Of a DNA stretch of 64,000 bases, positions 1 to 10,613 are shown piece by piece. Position numbers and translations under genes: made by a program. The notes under the pieces were generated by a model. That model worked only from the letters and a program-made list of their open reading frames with translations, was not told the origin of the DNA and did not search any database. Every line of letters begins with the position of its first letter. Position 1 is the stretch's first letter. The DNA comes from Ipomoea triloba. Lineage: Eukaryota; Streptophyta; Magnoliopsida; Solanales; Convolvulaceae. The stretch spans positions 5,765,924 through 5,829,923 of the forward strand of contig NC_044929.1 of the NCBI RefSeq assembly GCF_003576645.1, written 5' to 3'.

Positions 1-136
1 ACCTTATAATCAATAAATAAATTAATAAATAATCAATAAAATAAATAATTAATAAAATCAATATTTTGACTAAAATGCCCTTAAGTTTGGGCGGGAAAGT
101 TTGGGAGTAGGATAATACTTTTATATATAGTATAGA
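1..136 (-). mobile_element. Helitron 5' end, truncated by the window edge
   Basis: Read on the - strand, position 136 starts TCTATACTATATATAAAAGT and runs into a pyrimidine-rich stretch containing TTTCCCGCCCAAAC. This is the usual 5' terminus (5'-TC) of plant Helitrons, with the expected A just outside. The complete Helitron at 38638 starts with a very similar sequence and also has the TTTCCCGC...AAAC block soon after, so the two probably belong to one family. The rest of the element, including its 3' hairpin and CTRR end, lies outside the window. Confidence 0.7.
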
Positions 137-671
137 TTATACACATGCTTAATGCTGGAGTACGTGTCACTCAATGATGAAGAGCCTCGAAGAGAAACTA
201 GGTCTTGAGCCTTGATCATAGTTTAGCCGCGTTTCAAAATTAACGGTAGGTTTAGCATCCGGGTAGTTTGATCGGATTAGATGCGTTATTGCATGACTAT
301 ATTGTCCAAACTTAATACTTTTTTTTCGGCCAAAAGTTGTTGATATGACTGCATTACAATTTATTCCAAATATTTCTACGGTTACTCCAAGTACAATTTC
401 ATATACTGAATCTGATTTTGAAGTTTCATTATCATTGATGAAAGGCCGCCTCATGTGAATTATCTGGCTTTGAGTGGTGGTTATTCCTGCATGTTTAAAG
501 CGATGATTTCTCTGATCTCTCTGTCTTCATTTTTCTGCTTTACTATCATTGTTCCAGAATTTAGAGTGCTACACAAGAAAATGTGTGGCTCACGGGTGAT
601 TGGAGAATGGGAAGTGATTAACTTTCTGGCTTTCTGTTGTGATATACACGACAAGATTTATGTTATTTTTA

Positions 672-819
672 TCTCTACTACTCTACTATATCATTTTTGA
701 AAGATTGGGGCTGCAAATCTATGTTTCATTGTGCAATTTGTATGTCTGCTACTCTGCTATATCATTTTCGAAAGATTGGTGCTACAAATCTATGTTCGAT
801 AGTGCAATTTGTATTTTTA
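672..819. repeat. 74-bp tandem duplication
   Basis: Two adjacent units of about 74 bp (672-745 and 746-819) share the order CTACT(C), ATATCATTTT, GAAAGATTGG, CAAATCTATGTT and GTGCAATTTGTAT with scattered substitutions. Short reading frames cross it but none resembles a known protein. The surrounding 137-1000 has no gene I can support. Confidence 0.7.
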
Positions 820-999
820 ACAAAAGGGAATGCAAAAATAGACGTACGAAAGAATGGAATATGGAGTACATTTTCATTAATACGGTTTGAATTCTTGAAT
901 AAAAATGAATAGGCAGCATGGGGTACGTAGTGTTGGCTAAGGAAAGGAAAGGAAAGGAAGCGAAGTGAAATACTAGTGAACCCTTCATCCACATCTAAA

Positions 1000-3096
1000 A
1001 GAAAAAAGTGAAATAATTCAAAATACTAATCCAAAACTCTTAATAGAATTTTTCAAATATTAATAACAATATAATAATAATAATAATTCAAAACTGTTTT
1101 TCTTTTCAAAAAAAAAAACTGTTAATATAAGTTACTAATATTTTCAACAAAAAAAAAGTTCCTAATAAATCTGTTTATAAGGTAATTACAAATATAGAAT
1201 TAGAAAAAATTAGTAGGATTAATACAAGCTAATCAATTTCCTAATATAATTTTCTTAGCATATTTTAATTAATTGATTGCTTCTTCCTTTTTCTTTTTCT
1301 TTTTTTTTTTTTAAATAATAACTCATATGTTAATCCGTTTATTATGGTAATCTATATAGGTAATTTCTATTTACTATTTACCATCTAAATAACCCATGAA
1401 AATTACCAACCGTATTTATCTAAATTTATTATGGTAATTAAACATACAAAATCCCTCCCCCGCCGATGATTTTATATTTTTTTTACTTCGAATAATATCA
1501 ATTACCGGTGCACTTCCTTTGATTGCTTTTGAATAAAATCTTAAAAATTATGGCAATTAAAGAATTAATCCTTTTTGTAATATAAACATTATAATCATTA
1601 ATCAGTTAAGGAAATTGATAATACACATATTAAGTCCATAATTAAAGGATATTTTAAAAATTATGATAATTATTCCAATTCACAAATTATTATGCTAATT
1701 CACATATTATTACGTACGTCCATAAAATTATGCAAATTATTCAAAGTCACAATTATTACACATATAAAATTATGCTAATGTTTACTTTTGAATAAAATCT
1801 TAATAATTATGGTAATTAAGAAATTAATTCACACATTATACTTTTATTTAAATGTTTTTTATACTTAACGTAATATAGATTTTATCTAATCAATTAAAAA
1901 AATTAATGGTATATATATTACGAACATAATTAAAGGAAATTAAATATACACATATTACGGACATAATTAAAGGGAATTAAACATACACCTATTATGTCGA
2001 TAATAAAACATATACATATTATTTTATTGAAAATAATATATCATCTTTAATTACCATAATTGTTCAGATTACATGCATGGACGTCATAATTAACATAATA
2101 TTACTTAAAAATAATATATACTCCTTAATTACCATATACTAATTAATCATAATAAAACGATCTTATTTATATTGGAATTAATTATAAATTTTCAGGTCTG
2201 AGGATCCTCCGAACTTTTTATGTTCTTATCTTTCTTAATATAATTGATATTTTACCCAAAAATTATAAATTTTCATGCCCATATAAAAAATTAAACATAT
2301 AATTTTCAAGTAAATATATTAAACACTAATATACAAATCTTATAATTTCAAATAATGCACACTTTCAAATATTAGAATTGTTTATAATTTCATCATTAAT
2401 TATATTATTTAAATACATAATAAAAATTTGTATTCATGCATCGCATATATAATAACAGAAGTATCTAGCTAATTTTTTCCGCTCAAACTCAGGGACAATT
2501 TATTCATGTTAACAGCATTGGACAAAATTTTCATTTCACATTAATATTTTAAGACCTTAAATAAATAATTGGACTTTCCTAATTAATCACAATTACTAAT
2601 AATAACTCTAATATTAAAGGAAATGTTAATCTCAATTACCATTATATAATAATGAAACACATGCATAATGTTATACCAATATAATAATAATAATGAATTA
2701 ATGATAATAAAGGCATAATAGCCAATTATGCTCGAAATGTATGCATATGGTCTTGAAAAATATAACATTTACCAAGAAAACGATAACAATATGTAATAAA
2801 CACCTATTCAATGAAATACAATTCAACTTGCTTCTCTTTCTATGGTGACTTTTGAATTTTGATACTGATCTATGCATTACTAATCAATTTTAGAGTTATT
2901 AAAAGTCTATACCCATGAATGATGAGGAATATGCTTTTGAAAATGTCGATAATGAAATTTTTATAATAGTTTAATTAAAATTAAATATTCGTTGTTAATT
3001 TTTTAATTATAATTAATTAAGGTATAATACTATGAGAACAAAATAAATTGTTATTCATATTTTTCTCAGTAATTACTATGATAATTTTATAGTAAT
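1000..3096. other. AT-rich intergenic DNA without genes
   Basis: About 2.1 kb of very AT-rich sequence with no coding region. Short phrases recur imperfectly, for example ATTACGGACATAATTAAAGG around 1918-1980. This suggests decayed non-autonomous elements, but I could not find matching ends. Confidence 0.6.
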
Positions 3097-3120
3097 CACT
3101 ACTACAGAAAACACATTTAA

Positions 3121-3525
3121 CGTTGGTTTTTTAGCACTTATAACGTCGGTTAAAAATCGACGTCTATCTAGCAGACGTTGTATGTAAATGATACGACGTC
3201 GGTTGTAAAAATCGACGTCGTATGTATTTTTTAATTTTTTAAATAAATAAACGACGTCGGTTATCTAGGAAAACAGACGTCGTTTATTATTAAAAAAAAA
3301 AAAGGATACGACGTCGATTTTCTGAAAAACCGACGTCGTATCATATATTAAAAAAATAAATAAATAAACGATGTCAGTTTTTAGGCTAAAAACTGACATC
3401 GTTAATTTATTTAAAAAAATTATATACGGCGTCGGTTATACGAAATAACCGACGCCGTATGTAATTTATTTAACTTTTTTTAATAATAAACGACGTCGGT
3501 TTTTGCTTAAAAACCGACGTCGTTT
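3121..3525. repeat. Subterminal palindrome array of the CACTA element
   Basis: At least six near-perfect hairpins sit at 3191-3223, 3249-3285, 3306-3341, 3367-3403, 3424-3460 and 3489-3525, spaced about 60 bp apart, with a degenerate copy at 3121-3180. The arms alternate between ATACGACGTCGGTT and AACGACGTCGGTT types and are separated by A/T-rich spacers. CACTA subterminal repeats are known binding sites for the element's own DNA-binding protein. Here each repeat is itself a palindrome, and changes in one arm are matched in the other (see findings). Confidence 0.85.
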
Positions 3526-4029
3526 ATTTACTTATTTTTTAATAATTAAATATATTTTACGAATCCACCTAACACCTATACAGTGCAGTAATATTTACAA
3601 TTCACACATAAGTTTCAGAACCTATGTAACAAATTAACATTTAGAATCTCACAATTAATCAAACTAATAAATTTCTCAATTAATCAAACTAATAAACATC
3701 ACAACTAATCAAACTAATAAATTCTACAATAACTAATAAGACATTGAATATTCAACATAAATCTCACAATTCAATAACTAATAAACAACAAGTATTTAAC
3801 ATAAATCTCACAATTCATCAAACTAAAGAAGTAATCTATCAACCCATTCATCAATTAAATATTGGCACAATTTGTCTCTAACTTCATCAATATCTTTTTG
3901 ATTTAGGGCAATATTCCTTGTCTCTCCAAAAGCTATAAAGTTTAAAAGAGATAAAAAATTAATAAGTTAGTATTTTAAAAAATATGAAGGAGAAAGATAC
4001 TTTATTAAATTACTTGCCTTATTCATTCC

Positions 4030-5040
4030 CTTGTATGTTCCCAGTGAAATGATTTCCAAAATAAATTTCATCACATAATATCCACATTCGGTACCTCCTC
4101 TTTGTATGGCACACTACATTTGAAGTAAATAATATAATTAAGATTTTATTAATAAAAAACAATAAGATATATGTACTTACCGAACATGTAATCCATTTTA
4201 GTTGACGACTTGTTTTCTTTTCACCTATTATGCTTGTTGCCTTCAAAGACCTATTAATATAAGACATATATAAAATATACGTAAATGATTGACATCACTA
4301 TATTAATAATAAGTATTAATTATATTTATAAATTTACATACGTTTCAATTATATCTTTAATATCCTCACGTGGCGGATGACCAAGGGAATCAAACCAATA
4401 GATTTCATGTACTTTAGGACAAATAGCCATCAACATCCAATGCCCCCTACAAATAAGAATTTTATTAGTTTATAGTATATTATATATAAGGTATTGTATT
4501 TTAAACATAATCAAATACTTACTCGAAATTATATGGGGCTAAATAGCAATCTTTCGTCTCACCATATCCCATGGTTTCACTTATATAGTTGATCCTCCCA
4601 TTTCTAGTCGTCAGTTTTGGTTGAATCCAATTTGGATCTAAAAAGCCATACTTGGTTTGTGATTGAAAACCATATTCTTTATAAATACCCCTACTCACAA
4701 TCAAAAGCAATCATATAAATTACTAATAATTATGTTAAATAAAATTAAAACTATTTTGATCAAATAATACTAAAAACATATTACCTTATAAAGAACTGAA
4801 TAATAGAAATATCTATTATTTGCCAACTTGTTCTGAAACTCTTCATGGCCTTTGTCACGCAATTTTGAATATTGGCATTTGTCATTATTCCTCTTGTAAG
4901 AAGCCCATTTGTCCAATTGCCTTCAACAGATCTTGAATTGAATTTCCTTATCATGATGGCCTCCAATTTTGGCTTTTCAAGTGTGAACACTTGACTTTGC
5001 AATGTCTTCTTCTGATATGCCAAGTTGATCTCTCCAAAAT
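4030..5040 (-). pseudogene. ULP1-type cysteine protease (C48 family) gene of the CACTA element, partial
   Basis: Four or more short exons on the - strand give, in order: a 5' exon (about 5023-4781); an exon ending in CYLAPYNFE (4710-4519); GHWMLMAICPKVHEIYWFDSLG (near 4447-4350); a lysine-rich piece (4267-4190); and QRGGTECGYYVM (near 4115-4075). These match the C-terminal half of ULP1/SUMO-protease domains. The catalytic His (GHW), Asp (WFDSLG), the Gln before the active site and the Cys (ECGYY) are all present. Proteins of this class are commonly encoded by plant CACTA and Mutator-like elements. I see no N-terminal half, so a complete gene is not supported. Exon borders are approximate. Confidence 0.7.
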
Positions 5041-5050
5041 ATTTCCTCCG

Positions 5051-5690
5051 GTGACTCTTGCTTGAGCATAAATTATATCACCGAAAAATTCACCAACACC
5101 TTCAAGTTGGTCTTCTCTTGCTTAATTCTAATTTTGCCTCCAAAAGTTAATTTTAGATTTTTGAATTATTATCCCAAAATTAAATTTAATTTTGGCTCTA
5201 ATTTCATTCAAAAAAATTAATTTTGGATTGAATTTTTGTTACCAAAAATTAAATTTCCAATTATGAATTTTACCTCCAAGATTGCATTCTGGAAACAGAG
5301 TGTCAGACACTGATGGGCTTTAAATGAATTCCACACATAAATTCGAACACTAAACATTTTGGTTCATGTTAAGTATTCTAACCATCACTCCATATTAATT
5401 CATTGGTTAATATTCTTCTCAAATATTCTTAGAATGGCCTTAGTGGCATTTTCTCCTTCTTGAATAAATTAATTCGAACCAGTGATCTTTGGCTTGTGCT
5501 GCGCGTTCCTTGTCCATCCTTTCATTTCATCTTTAGATGACTTTCATAGCATATAATTAATAAATAACAATATGCTGAGTAAGTCTAATTCTCCTCAATT
5601 TCATATGACTTAGACTTAGACTTGGACTTTAGAGATTGTACTTCTAGACTCAAAAATAAAATAAGGGGACTAATAAAAATTACAATTTGG
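5051..5690. other. AT-rich sequence, possibly LTR or flank of the copia remnant
   Basis: It contains repeated phrases such as TTAATTTT(G/A)G(A/C)T with AAATTAAATTT between 5140 and 5260. No coding match was found. It could be LTR sequence of the adjacent - strand Ty1-copia element, but I found no second copy to prove it. Confidence 0.3.
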
Positions 5691-5729
5691 TTCATCAAAA
5701 CTATTACATTTTATTCCTAACACGTATAT

Positions 5730-6600
5730 AAGCTGCATATCTAATTTTATTATTCTGCCAATGATGTAATATAGCGGAACCTAATGCCATCTTACGTGGG
5801 AGATTGTGATTGATTAAAATCAATCAAGGGTCTCTGCGTGAGCCCATAGGCTACAAAACTCGCTTTATATTATACTACCTCATCATTCTCATTTCTCTTT
5901 CGTACAAACATCCATTTGTAACCAACAGGGCTACATTCAATGATGTACGTGTTATAAAGATAATGTATTTTAGCGAGTTGAGTTATGCCTTAGTTGCTCC
6001 TTTAAATTTTAACTAATGAGGATGCATTTGGCACCTCACCTGGATCCAGTTTATTTAAATGAGCAATTATATAGGCATGTGTTATCGACAACTATTATAA
6101 TTTTCTCCCACATTCATGACAATTTCTAAATTAACCAGATTGTTGACATTTCCCAAAGATATTAAGATCTGACGTTCCACATCCATAGTATTTGTTTGGT
6201 ACACCTTACTAGAGTTTTCTTCATCTTGACGAACGTCTTCAGGACATAATTCTCATCAAAATAAGAGTGACAATGCTTCTTTACTAGATTTAGTATTATA
6301 TTTCTTATCTCTTAAACTGATAGACCTCCTACACTTCTAGCGTCAAGGAGTATCAGTAGAGATATACGGTCCAAATTGGGGATTAAATATGGGAACTTAT
6401 CACTCTTTTCTGATCAGCATGATCAATATCTATTTGGCAGATTATTTGCTAATGTCGCAAATATATTTACTTCTAAACTTCTAGTTCAGTTATCTTTCTG
6501 AACTTCTGGTTCAGTCTAACTAGTACGTGGATTTAACTGATGAAGATTTTTCCATTCCATGGAAATTCTCGGCATTTCATTAAATTTGGACCTTATCTCC
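5730..6600 (-). pseudogene. Ty1-copia polyprotein remnant (end of integrase through start of reverse transcriptase)
   Basis: Translating the - strand in shifting frames gives a piece like GGDK.QFNEMPRISWNGK with a following TELEV (about 6590-6450). Next comes a linker with SISLRDK (about 6330-6290), then VGYKWMFVRKRNEND (about 5935-5880) and a degraded YKA.FVA.GLTQRP (about 5870-5820). VGYKWVFVRKRNE...YKARLVAQGF is the hallmark start of the copia reverse transcriptase domain. Frameshifts and stops throughout show that it is dead. Confidence 0.75.
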
Positions 6601-7239
6601 CCCTAATGCTAATAAATGATCTTCAATAAAGTATGCAATAAACGTATCTATTGATCCCTTATCATGGGCTCTAGGTATTTTGACAATCAAACAGAGTTCT
6701 ATAATCGTCATATATACCTAATTTCATTCGATAGCCCTTAGAGATACGTTATGGTGGTGATATAGTAAAATGGAGTGCATACTAAGAATATAAACGCAGA
6801 ATTGGGAACTGTTTATCACGTACTAGGTGTATGGGGGAATAGTCATGATATGTAGTGAGCTAGATTCGATCAAGTTTGATATCCCTAAAAATATCTAACT
6901 CATTGTATTTGCCCAAAGTGACCCAATTGCTCATGCCAAAATAATTTGGGCATTTTTATACTGTATGGAGCACATGCAGGGTTACTAGGTGTTACGTCTT
7001 CAGGACAGGAAAACTTTCTCGAGTGACCGAGAAAACTTACCAATTATAGTTTTCTACGAATTTAAATCTTTTGCACCAATTAGTCTCCTGCGCTTCTGGC
7101 GATAGGGAGTGTTAGTGTGCATACTTGGTCCCTTGAGGAGTTCTACTCTTGAAGGAGTATTCACAACTTTAGCTGGTAATGATTCTATTTGAATGCCAAA
7201 TAAATTCATGGATGGTGAGAGTATTTAGATTCATAACTT

Positions 7240-7450
7240 GTTTGCTTCAGGCAAACCATGATATTGTGACTCACCTTTGACTTTCAAGCACATTTAAATT
7301 CATAACTCATTTGCTTCAAGCAAACCATCATGATATGATTCACTTATGACTTTGAAGCACCATTTGCTTCAGGAAAATCATCATGATATGATTCACTTAT
7401 GACTTTCAAGCACCATTTGCTTCAGGCAAACCATCATGATGTGATTTACT
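7240..7450. repeat. Tandem repeat of about 55-60 bp
   Basis: Three to four imperfect units carry TTTGCTTCAGGCAAACCAT, CATGATATGATTCACTTATG and ACTTTCAAGCACC. Unit ends vary slightly. The repeat lies inside the decayed copia-related sequence. Confidence 0.7.
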
Positions 7451-7669
7451 TATGACTCATAACATTTTTAGTGGAATAGCATAATGCTAAAATAGAAGTT
7501 GCAGACTTCATTCATGAATCATAAGTCATTAGTCACCCAATAGTTAATCCTTGATCGAGGTCTTCCAGACCTTATTAGAAAAATATCCCAATATCCAAAT
7601 GTTGCCAAGTGTGAAGGTTTAGAACACGGAGAATAATATTCCTTCATAAACACTTAGCATAATTTTTGT

Positions 7670-7930
7670 CATGTACTACTACTGGAGTACAATATGACCA
7701 TCATAAAAGACAATGAGACTCACATTATTTAGTATGATTTTCATGTACTTCTACTAGAGTACAATGTTAGTCATGTACTTCTACCGGAGTACAAGGTTAT
7801 TACCTTTTCATGTACTTCTACTAGAGTACAATGTTAGTCATGTACCTCTACCGGAGTACAAAGTTATTACCTTTCCATGTACTTCTACTGGAGTACAAGG
7901 TTAGTCATGTACTTCTACCGGAGTACGTTA
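7670..7930. repeat. Short-palindrome tandem repeat
   Basis: Variants of GTACTTCTACTAGAGTAC occur seven or more times, mostly preceded by CAT. They are joined alternately by AATGTTAGTCAT or by AGGTTATTACCTTT(T/C)CAT linkers. Each core is a near-palindrome (GTACT...AGTAC), so the tract could form a row of small hairpins. Confidence 0.75.
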
Positions 7931-8589
7931 TTACCTTTAAAAATTAATGGAGTCTTGTATTAATTTTGTCTTTCCATAGAAGATTATGACTATTTATTTA
8001 TCATAGCAGTCCTTCGGGGATTTATTTAGGGATTGTGGATCAAATATTCATAATTAATCTAGGATTTGTGCCAAGGGGTGACAAATAAAAATTAGTGCTC
8101 TTAATTTACCTTCTGGGTAAAGTTATATTAGATTTTTTACCATCTAGGTAATAATATATTGGTCAGCTCTCCTAGAGCCCTTAATCATTTTGTACTACCA
8201 AATACTGTAGTAACAAATTTCTTATTCAATGTGCAAAATTCTTTTCACACATATTGTATGTGTGGTTGCACTATCCACCAAGCACTGAAATATGAAGAAG
8301 GAGAGGCAATTTTATTGATGATTTTCGGAATGAGTTTAACAAAGGGTGAAGGGGAGGTATTTATATTATCAGAGTTTGAATATGTAAATAATATTTATAC
8401 AGTAAATGGAGACATGGTCGTGCTAGCATAAGTGGGTGGTAAAAGGCTATAAGGTTATATATTATATTATAAGTCTACTCCAGGAATCTTGTGTTCAATT
8501 CCCACTAGTCTACCTAACCTTGTTGATTATCCAGACTTAGCTTCCAGCGAGCAATCAGATATGTATAGAAATAACTTCTCATCTTACCT

Positions 8590-8825
8590 AAATAGTACTT
8601 GTGGTCTAATGGGTATAAACTCTTTTTATGAACAAGAAGTCCAGGTTCGAATCCTTGCTTGGACACCCACCATACTTATTTTAACTAATAACTCCTATTT
8701 TGGACTTCGAATCCTTGCTTAGACACCTACCATACTTATTTTAACTAATAACTCCTAACAAGAAGTCCAGGTTCGAATCCTTGCTTGGACACCCACCATA
8801 CTTATTTTAACTAATAACTCCTATT
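8590..8825 (+). mobile_element. tRNA-derived SINE-like element with a repeated tail
   Basis: A box-like GTGGTCTAATGGGT (8601-8614) is followed about 30 bp later by a perfect B box GGTTCGAATCC (8644-8654). This is the RNA polymerase III promoter layout of tRNA-derived SINEs. The unit from the B box through CTTGGACACCCACCATAC and TTTTAACTAATAACTCC is then repeated twice more, with B boxes near 8704 (damaged) and 8770. Confidence 0.6.
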
Positions 8826-8895
8826 TAACAAAAAGATCAAAATTAGTACAAAATTAACCGTTAAGGGTACGAATAGTGGAATTAGTATTTATGGA

Positions 8896-10113
8896 AGAGT
8901 TAATACCTAATATAGTCCTCGACTATGGTGGTTTTACTCAATTTAGTCCTAAGTGACTTTCTGTGCTTAATTTAGTCCTCGACTTTGATGATTTTACCCA
9001 ATTTAGTCCTCCGTTAGGAATTCTGTTAGTTGGCTGTTAGTAGAAGGGTTAACATGGTAATTTTCTTTCGTTTTTAAAAAAACTAAATAAAATAAAATAA
9101 AATTTCCCCATCTAACTTGTAACANAATATAGTCCTCGACTATGGTGGTTTTACTCAATTTAGTCCTAAGTGACTTTCTGTGCTTAATTTAGTCCTCGAC
9201 TTTGATGATTTTACCCAATTTAGTCCTCCGTTAGGAATTCTGTTAGTTGGCTGTTAGTAGAAGGGTTAACATGGTAATTTTCTTTCGTTTTTAAAAAAAC
9301 TAAATAAAATAAAATAAAATTTCCCCATCTAACTTGTAACAAGCCCTAGAAATCTAAAAGCATACAAAAACCATTGATAAATTGAAAGCATACAAAACCC
9401 ATTGATAAATTGAAAGCATACACATGCCGAACGCCCGGGAAACTTGTTATGCACGGCTGGCATGCCAGCCATTGTTGAACCTTGTTACGAACTGTTGGCA
9501 CTAAAAGCAAATGCAGAACTGAAAGCAAACACCATGGGGGATTCGAGACGAAGAAACAATGGCTTTCGAGATGCAACGATAACGACCAACATAGTATTAT
9601 GGTTTTTTGTGTGCACGGCGGCGCAGTCACAAAATGTGAATGTACCGGAAAAAATTCAAGGGAAATTCATCTGCCGCAAGATAACACGTATGGGTTTAGA
9701 ATTTTGATTTATTTTTCTGTTTAAACTTTGGAAGAAGCAATTCCTTTCTTGGGAAGTGCTGACATTGATGCACAGTTCAATACAGAGCATAATCAAATTG
9801 CCTCTTGCATCTGCGATTATATATATACTCTGTATCTTGGAAGTGAATCAATTGTTGGGTTTGTATGCTTTTAGATTTCTAGGGCTTGTTACAAGGAAGA
9901 TGGGGAAATTTTATTTTATTTTATTTATTGTTTTTAAATCGAAAGAAAATTACCATGTTAACCCTTCTACTAACAGCGAACTAACAGAATTCCTAAAGGA
10001 GGACTAAATTGGGTAAAATCATTAAAGTCGAGGACTAAATTAAGCACAAAAAGTCACTTAAGACTAAATTGAATAAAACCACTATAGTCGAGGACTATAT
10101 TAGGTATTAACTC
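8896..10113. mobile_element. Mutator-like non-autonomous element with long TIRs
   Basis: The ends are long inverted repeats of about 250 bp: GAGTTAATACCTAATATAGT at the left (8897) and its complement at the right (to 10113). Homology runs inward to AGATTTCTAGGGCTTGTTAC near 9380/9885. The flanks are ATTTATGGA (8887-8895) and ATCTATGGA (10114-10122), a 9-bp target-site duplication with one mismatch, typical of Mutator-like elements. No transposase is present. The middle (about 9430-9720) is less AT-rich and has an 87-codon open frame with no family I recognise, possibly captured host sequence. The left arm is inflated by an apparent assembly duplication. Confidence 0.75.
8909..9341. repeat. 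Apparent false duplication around a single N (216 bp twice)
   Basis: Positions 8909-9124 and 9126-9341 appear identical and are separated by one N at 9125. The repeat starts at AATATAGTCCTCGAC and ends at TAACTTGTAACA in both. The single-base gap suggests two contig ends that overlap but were not merged. Confidence 0.85.
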
Positions 10114-10149
10114 ATCTATGGAATTAACTCTTCTAATTTCTTTCTCTTT

Positions 10150-10606
10150 TGTCTTCCTGACCAACGTAGAGACGGCGAGACCGAGACGCGACGCTTTACC
10201 CTTTCGCCTCTACGCATACCGGCAGACGGCAGACGGCAGACCGCAGATTCGCAGATTCTCCTCCAGGCCGTCTCCATCGTCCGGGATCAGGTGTCAGGTT
10301 CGAACCAATCTTCATATTCTTAAACTTTTATTCTCTTTATTAGTTTGCCCTAATGGTTAATTCCATATTTGATAAATGTGCGATCTTGATTTCATTTCCA
10401 TTCATAATTCCATATTTGATAAATGATTTCATTTCCATTCATAATTCCATATTTGATAAATGATTTCATTTCCATTCATAATTCCATATTTGATAAATGT
10501 GCGATCTTGATTTTATTTCCATTCATATTTTAATTGTATTGCTGTACTCTGAATGCGCTCCACCACATGTTTCTAAATTCTTCACATAATCACATCATTG
10601 CTATAG
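10150..10606 (+). promoter_or_regulatory. Presumed 5' leader and leader intron of the F-box gene
   Basis: A GC-richer stretch (about 10160-10290, with GGCAGAC repeated) looks like a leader exon. A clear splice acceptor (TTGCTATAG) ends at 10606, eight bases before the ATG. The donor would be near 10291 or 10298 but is not a strong consensus. The intron carries four units of ATTCCATATTTGATAAATG...TTTCCATTCATA (10361-10530) in 37-bp and 48-bp versions. The Mutator-like element ends only about 40 bp upstream of the leader, so element sequence may act as promoter. Confidence 0.45.
10361..10530. repeat. 37/48-bp tandem repeat, four units
   Basis: Four units contain TTCCATATTTGATAAATG and TTTCCATTCATA. 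The first and last also carry an 11-bp insert (TGCGATCTTGA). It lies in the presumed leader intron of the F-box gene. Confidence 0.85.
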
Positions 10607-10613
10607 GAAGAAA

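Larger units (their letters stand above)
3097..5050 (-). mobile_element. CACTA (En/Spm-type) transposon, one terminus plus ULP1-type gene; other end missing
   Basis: The terminus starts at 3097 with CACTACTACAGAAAAC, a good match to plant CACTA terminal inverted repeats, and is followed by 430 bp of palindromic subterminal repeats. The gene inside (4030-5040) is read on the - strand, toward this terminus, so this is probably the 3' end of the element. I found no opposing ...TAGTG terminus before the Ty1-copia remnant, so the element is truncated or has been interrupted. The three bases outside 3097 are AAT, but the target-site copy cannot be checked without the other end. Confidence 0.75.
6600..8158 (-). 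mobile_element. Degraded continuation of the copia element with internal short repeats
   Basis: This extends the same decayed element. It contains two tandem-repeat tracts, annotated separately, and no open frame of note. Phrases such as CTCCTGCGCTTCTGGCG (about 7085) and CTCCTACACTTCTAGCG (about 6327) are two copies of a related segment inside the element. Confidence 0.45.

Noticed and set aside
3121..3525. Regular repeat-spacer pattern resembling a CRISPR array
   Set aside because: Units are palindromes that vary, spacers are A/T-rich and alike, and the context is a CACTA transposon in a plant genome.
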